This document shows positions 59,601-64,000 of a DNA stretch of 64,000 nt, one piece after another (position 1 is the stretch's first letter; each line of letters opens with the position of its first letter). The position numbers were made by a program, and so were the translations under genes. The DNA is taken from the NCBI GenBank assembly GCA_036346275.1, contig CM070725.1, forward strand, positions 47,802,104 through 47,866,103, written 5' to 3'. The stretch is from Otatea glauca. Taxonomy: Eukaryota > Streptophyta > Magnoliopsida > Poales > Poaceae. The notes beneath the pieces were generated by a model. That model worked only from the letters and a program-made list of their open reading frames with translations. It ran no database searches and had not been told where the DNA came from.

Positions 59601-60927
59601 GCTTCCAAAACAAATTGGTAACATGTATACTGCATCTCTTTATGCTGCATTGGCATCTGTAATATGCAATAAGCATGACAGTCTGGTGAGCCTTATGTCT
59701 TTACTGTATGCTTTTGTATCTCTTGACCATTCCTTGTAGCTAACTTTTGTTTCTTTTACAGGGCGGCCAACGAATTGTCATGTTCTCTTATGGCAGTGGT
59801 TTGACATCCACCATGTTTTCACTGAAACTACATGAGGGTCAGCATCCCTTTAGCTTAAAGAACATTGCTTCTGTGCTTGATGTGACTGCAAAGCTTGAGT
59901 CAAGACATGTGGTATGGTCTTTCATTCTCAGAACCCTCAGCCAGTCTGCTATTGTTGATAGAAAATGAAGTGTCATATATTCTGTGACCATGCATCAGAG
60001 TATATTAGAACCATAAATTTGTCATATAGATGAGGTATGACCGCGCAGGGCTTTGGAATTTATTTCCAGAGCAGTTCCTGTTTGCATGTTAGTACTAGCT
60101 TCCAGCTGATTACTGCCAGGAACTGGTCAAACATTTATATGTTTGGGAGGTTTAAACCTTGGGGGATTTTATATTAAATGGTCACCAGTAGGTGAACACC
60201 TGAAAATTGGATTTTTCGGAGTTGTAACTGGCCTGTTTGAGGTTTTATTTATAGGGCATTAAACAAAAGGAATCATAGCAAATGTGTAGTTTAACTATAT
60301 CTCATCAACAGTCTCTGAACCTAGAAAATAAAAAAAGAAATTCTATCTGTGAACTGACCTACACCTGAACCGATATCTTTAAGAAAACTAGCCCAAGTCA
60401 CTATGGCTCATCCTGTCTCAACATAAATATGCATACAAATTGTCACCTAGGAAATCGGGGTCTAAGGGCTGTGCCAAACATATCCTCAAGAAAATGGCGT
60501 TTTGTTAAGTTTTTCATTATGGCATCCATCTGAAAAAAAATGCGATTATTGGATTTATTATCACCGCACATAGTGATTCAACTGTGGTTTGCATGAGATT
60601 ATGTAATTCCTTGCTATTGTGACCCTAACATCTATTTTTTGGGGAGCCCATTCTTCCCTGTAATTTCTCTACAGCAGGCTGATTTGTTCCTTTACATGTT
60701 AATAGACCTCACCTGAGAAGTTCGTCGAGACACTGAAGCTGATGGAGCACCGCTATGGAGCAAAAGATTTTGAAACAAACAAAGACACGAGCTTGTTGCC
60801 ACCAGGAACATTCTACCTAACAAAAGTTGATTCCATGTACCGGAGGTTCTACGACAAGAAAGCAGTCGGCGGCATTGTTGACGGCAAAATCAAGTACAGC
60901 AACGGCTTCACAAATGGCCACCAATAG
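56608..60927 (+). CDS. HMGS: Hydroxymethylglutaryl-CoA synthase
   Basis: The enzyme condenses acetyl-CoA with acetoacetyl-CoA to HMG-CoA, the second step of the cytosolic mevalonate pathway to sterols and other isoprenoids. Exons: 56608-56673, 57281-57387, 57565-57697, 57918-58061, 58465-58623, 58770-58843, 58932-59007, 59124-59179, 59369-59456, 59545-59685, 59762-59911, 60706-60927. All are GT-AG and in phase, giving 471 residues, the normal plant length. It starts MERKDVGILAMDIYFPTTCV. Glu80 (GRLEVGSET), Cys118 (SSNACYGGTAA), His248 (VFHSPYNK) and Ser360 (SYGSG) match the catalytic residues numbered one lower in Brassica HMGS. No signal peptide is seen, so it should be cytosolic. It ends tail-to-tail with the next gene. 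A MITE lies in intron 4. Confidence 0.96.
58110..58392. mobile_element. MITE in HMG-CoA synthase intron 4
   Basis: GCCTGTTTGGGGAAGCTG faces, in reverse, GGCCTATTTGGGGAGGGGGC. Inside are repeated AAAAGCTGA(A)GCTG and TTTTGGCTTTTG words typical of the grass 'GGCCTGTTTGG' MITEs. TTCAG flanks it at 58105-58109 and 58393-58397. It ends 72 bp before the exon 5 acceptor, leaving the splice site intact. Confidence 0.75.
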
Positions 60928-61602
60928 CGTTCCAAAAATGATGTTAGGTCACCTGCAGTACTAGCCGTCGTTGTTGTTCAGCTTTGGTGTATCTATGCTT
61001 AGATTGCCCAATCTATAGCTCACTTTCAAATAATCCATTATTCTCTGAGTCTGAAGCTGCTTCCTCCATATCCCTCGGCTTATTTGCGTAGTACTACTAG
61101 TACCCTTCTCTTCGGCATTTTATCAATTATTCCCCTTCTTTTTCTCTAGCTTATTGGTACCTTCCATATTTGATTGTTTTTGTTGTTTGTACAACTTCCA
61201 AGCTAATAATTTATTTTTCTGTGATGTCAGTGAAACTGTCTTGCAAGTGGTACTGAACACTTCTATGTATCGGCTCTCCCTTTACTTGATTAAACTGCAT
61301 TCTTTTTACACCAAAAATGGCAAAAATGGGGCTATTGAGGTATAAAGCTCATCTTCGATTTTGAGCACACCAATGTGGTTTCAGTATAGGAAACATGTAA
61401 TCAGCACAGTTTTGAAAGGAAGCAGTCTATATTTTACAGTGTACACTACTACACGGAAGTGGGAGCTAGAATCTCTCCCAAGAATGGAAGGAGCAGCTCT
61501 GCACAAACGACTACACGGCCGAGCTGATCCCAAGAATGGTGAACTGTGACAACGAACTGATCTGTACCGATTGTGGCAAGCTGAAGCTGACGACATGGCG
61601 TC
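60928..61602. other. Convergent 3' spacer between HMGS and PLP-protein gene
   Basis: AT-rich, and it must hold both 3' UTRs. No ORF with recognisable features and no transposon end is visible. Confidence 0.5.
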
Positions 61603-63697
61603 CTACACCTCCACGGTCTTCTGGTTGAGCGCGGTGTACCTCCACCTCTCCTTCTCCACGAAGTCGGCGTCCAAGAACTTGGCCACGAACGCCCACAGCC
61701 TGTACGCGTCCTCGAAGTTGCTCAAGAACCCCAGCGACGCGTTCACCACGTAGATCCCCACCTCACCGCCGCCGGTGTCCTTTTTCTTTCTGCTGCTGCT
61801 GCTGCTTACGGAGCTGCCATCGTCTGCGGCGGCGATTCTGAGCTCCAGGAAGGCGTTCCTGTCGGCCTCGTACTTGTCAGCGAACCAGATGTTGCGCAGG
61901 AAGCCGCAGGTGAGGGAGATGTTGTGGCGGTCGGCGAGCTTCTGCACGAGCGGCGGCGCCACCTTCTCGCCCTTCCAGTCGTACACGTTGAACGCCAGCG
62001 ATGGCCCCCGCTCGAACTTGAGGCGCGGCCCGTACACGCGCACCAGCGGCTGGCTGTGCTTCGGGTGTGGGTACCGCAGCTTCTGCATCGCCACCACCAG
62101 CCAGTTGCTGATGCACCGCAGCCGGTTGCCGATGGCGATCAGGCCCAGCGCGTCCGCATGGTCCAGCCCCCTGCACTCCACCTCCACGCCCTCGGCGCCC
62201 CCCTGCTCCTCCTTCTTGGCGCGCTCCTCTGCTTCATCATATTCTTCAACTGCTGTTGCTGGCAGCGGCGGCGGAGTCCCTTCCTTATTTGCGGGTGGCG
62301 TGTCGACCTCGCAAATCTCCGGCGTGTCACCGTTCTCGGCCACGTCGGTCTGCGGCGGGGTCCTACTAGCGATGGCGGTGGCGATGAGGGGCCGGAAAAG
62401 GAGCTGGTGGTGTCGACGTCGTCCGCTGGCGGCGGCTCGGCGAGCTTGGGGAAGCTGAGCGAGTGGTCCAGCTCGGTGGAGTAGCCGTCGTGGAGCGACC
62501 ACCGCCGTGCCGGGACGATGCTGACGATGCCGATGCTGCGCGCGATGACGGAGCGCTCGAGCGCATCGAGGCTGGCCTTCTTGACGAAGAGGCCGGCGAA
62601 CCCCGAGGGGTTCTCGCCGAACACCTTGAAGAAGTTGCAGACGATGAAGTCGGGGCGGAGGAGGGAGAGGCCAAGGGTGTCGAGGTCCTTGGTGCCGAGC
62701 GCGCACGCGTCCAGCACCACGTGCCAACCCTGCTCGTGCGCCGCGCTCATCCACAGGTACGGGTACCTCGCGCCAGTCATGCGCGACACCAGCGGGAACA
62801 CGAAGAGCCCCCGGCGCTGCTGAGCCCCGCTCCGCCGCCCCGGAGCAGCTTCTTGCGGAGGTCGGCGGCGTGGACCCTCATGCTCGGCCACGCGAAGCTC
62901 GCGTGCATGACGTTCGTGCCGCGGCGGCGCGCGCTCTCGGCCATGGCGCCCACCGCCTCGCTCTCGTAGTCGTACACGGCAAGCAGCTTCCTGCCGGGCT
63001 GGAAGGAGTAGGACTCCGCCAGGAGCCGGAAGGCGGTCGTCCGGTTCGCCGTGCACACCATGCTGTACTCGTCCTCGGGGATCTTGAGCGATGCCATGAT
63101 GCGCCTGGTCACGGCCCGGCCGATGCCCCCCACCGCGGAGGCGCCGTCCCCGCATTGCACCTGCGTCCGCAGGCTCGTCGACTTGTACGCGATGTCGAAG
63201 AAGGGCGGCTGCCATGCCGGCGCCGGCGCCGCGGACGTGGACGCCACGGACGAGTTCATCTGCGCGTGGGAGAAGAGGTTCATGCCGTTGTAGTCCAGGC
63301 ACACCTGCCGGTCGAGGTGCTGGTACTCCTCGTCCCTGATCGTGTCCGCCTGGGCGAGCCCGCCGTACTGCGGGAACGCGGCGACGAACTCCGAGTACGC
63401 TTCCGGCAGGGCGGGGAGGGACTCGTGGTTGGTGAACTCCGCCCCCGGGAAAAGCCCCGACGCCGCGGACTCGACGAAGTTGTGCCGCGACGCCCTCGCC
63501 GTCGTCGTGGTAGTAGTAACCGTCGCCGCGGCCCGCTTGGCGCGCACCGGCACGCAGCCGGGCATGCACATGCGCTCGCGCTCCCTAGTCCCGTTCGACG
63601 CCGCCGGCATCTCGCGCTGCTGCTGCCGCCTCTTGTCGTCGCCGGCCGCTGCTGGGTTCTTGCTCCTGGATAGGTATTTGGTGATGAGCAAGAGCAT
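61603..63697 (-). CDS. Mo-cofactor-sulfurase-like PLP protein, two apparent frameshifts
   Basis: This single-exon gene belongs to the plant family annotated as molybdenum cofactor sulfurase-like or PLP-dependent transferase. These proteins lack the MOSC part of true ABA3, and their substrate is not known. Frame one runs from 63697 to about 62825 (LARLYNG-like block VCLDYNGMNLFSH; LKIPEDEYSMVCTANRTTAF). Frame two runs from about 62830 to 62370 (GLFVFPLVSRMTGARYPYLW; FFKVFGENPSGFAGLFVKK, whose Lys fits the PLP lysine). Frame three runs from about 62390 to 61603 (EVECRGLDHADALGLIAIGN; GPSLAFNVYDWKGEKVAPPL). Each shift equals one missing base, the first in a G run near 62826-62834 and the second between 62345 and 62400. 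About 697 codons are covered in total. It could be real decay or sequencing error in GC-rich DNA. Confidence 0.85.
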
Positions 63698-64000
63698 GGT
63701 TGCCTCATGGGCAGGTCATCTTCTTCTTCTTGTGCTCGGCGCGGTGCAGCTGATGCCGCTGCCCGGAGCTGTCACGACGCGAACGAGTCGGACAGCGACC
63801 GGATAGCCACCTAGTGTCCGCATGCGGCGCGCCTCCCGGATGGCAGGCCAGCCGGCGGCCTCTTTCTGGGCTTCTTCTCCTCCCTGTTGGCTTGCTAATC
63901 TGTTTCACTGGTGATCGACGACGATGTGCGCGCCAGTGGCTCTCCTGCTGCTGGGGAAAAGCTTTGTTTTTGCTTCGATCAGGATCAGCTAGCAGTAAGT
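63698..64000 (-). promoter_or_regulatory. Upstream region of the PLP-protein gene
   Basis: This GC-rich stretch precedes the start codon at 63697 and probably holds its 5' UTR and proximal promoter. Overlapping ORFs on both strands here are composition effects. No TATA box is clear. Confidence 0.35.

Noticed and set aside
62870..63673. ORF of 267 codons on the + strand
   Set aside because: It is an antisense shadow of the GC-rich PLP-protein gene.

Overview
The window is nuclear DNA from a grass (Poaceae), probably a panicoid or chloridoid relative. The evidence is intron-rich genes with GT-AG splice sites, the GC-rich 5' exons typical of grasses, and grass-style transposons (Stowaway MITEs, CACTA, hAT, Ty1/copia, Ty3/gypsy, LINEs). 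There are five host genes. From left to right they are a PDR/ABCG transporter (+, broken), NAP1 of the SCAR/WAVE complex (-), a class I TCP transcription factor (-), HMG-CoA synthase (+) and a Mo-cofactor-sulfurase-like PLP protein (-). I recall a similar gene order on rice chromosome 8, but I could not check this.

Layout. 1-3.1 kb is non-coding repeat. 3.3-20.9 kb is the ABCG gene in 22 recognisable exons. It carries one frameshift and two in-frame stops. Its second intron is swollen to 10.3 kb by a MITE, a truncated Ty3/gypsy element with antisense ORFs, and part of a CACTA element. NAP1 (34.4-21.7 kb) ends tail-to-tail against ABCG and is complete in 23 exons, with two LINE 3' fragments in one intron and a duplicated repeat 15 bp upstream of its start codon. 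A decayed Ty1/copia element lies at 37.7-43.3 kb with one full LTR, a polypurine tract and probable target duplication. A 1.4 kb non-autonomous hAT-like element with an exact 8-bp target duplication lies at 45.2-46.7 kb. The single-exon TCP gene (49.0-47.9 kb) follows, with several GTGGGNCC-type sites upstream.

50.4-53.6 kb is a complete but dead hAT transposon with 8-bp target duplication. It is followed by a 5'-truncated LINE at 53.7-54.7 kb with a perfect 16-bp target duplication. HMG-CoA synthase (56.6-60.9 kb, 12 exons, 471 residues) is intact, with one MITE just upstream and another in intron 4. The Mo-cofactor-sulfurase-like gene (63.7-61.6 kb) is read in three frames because of two apparent one-base deletions.

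The host genes do not form a pathway. NAP1 acts in actin nucleation, HMG-CoA synthase in the cytosolic mevalonate pathway, TCP in growth control and ABCG in export. The most unusual content is structural: several nested insertions can be dated relative to one another, and a gypsy element carries an antisense ORF with its own TATA box. I saw no CRISPR array, tRNA or rRNA gene, and no clear new biological system.
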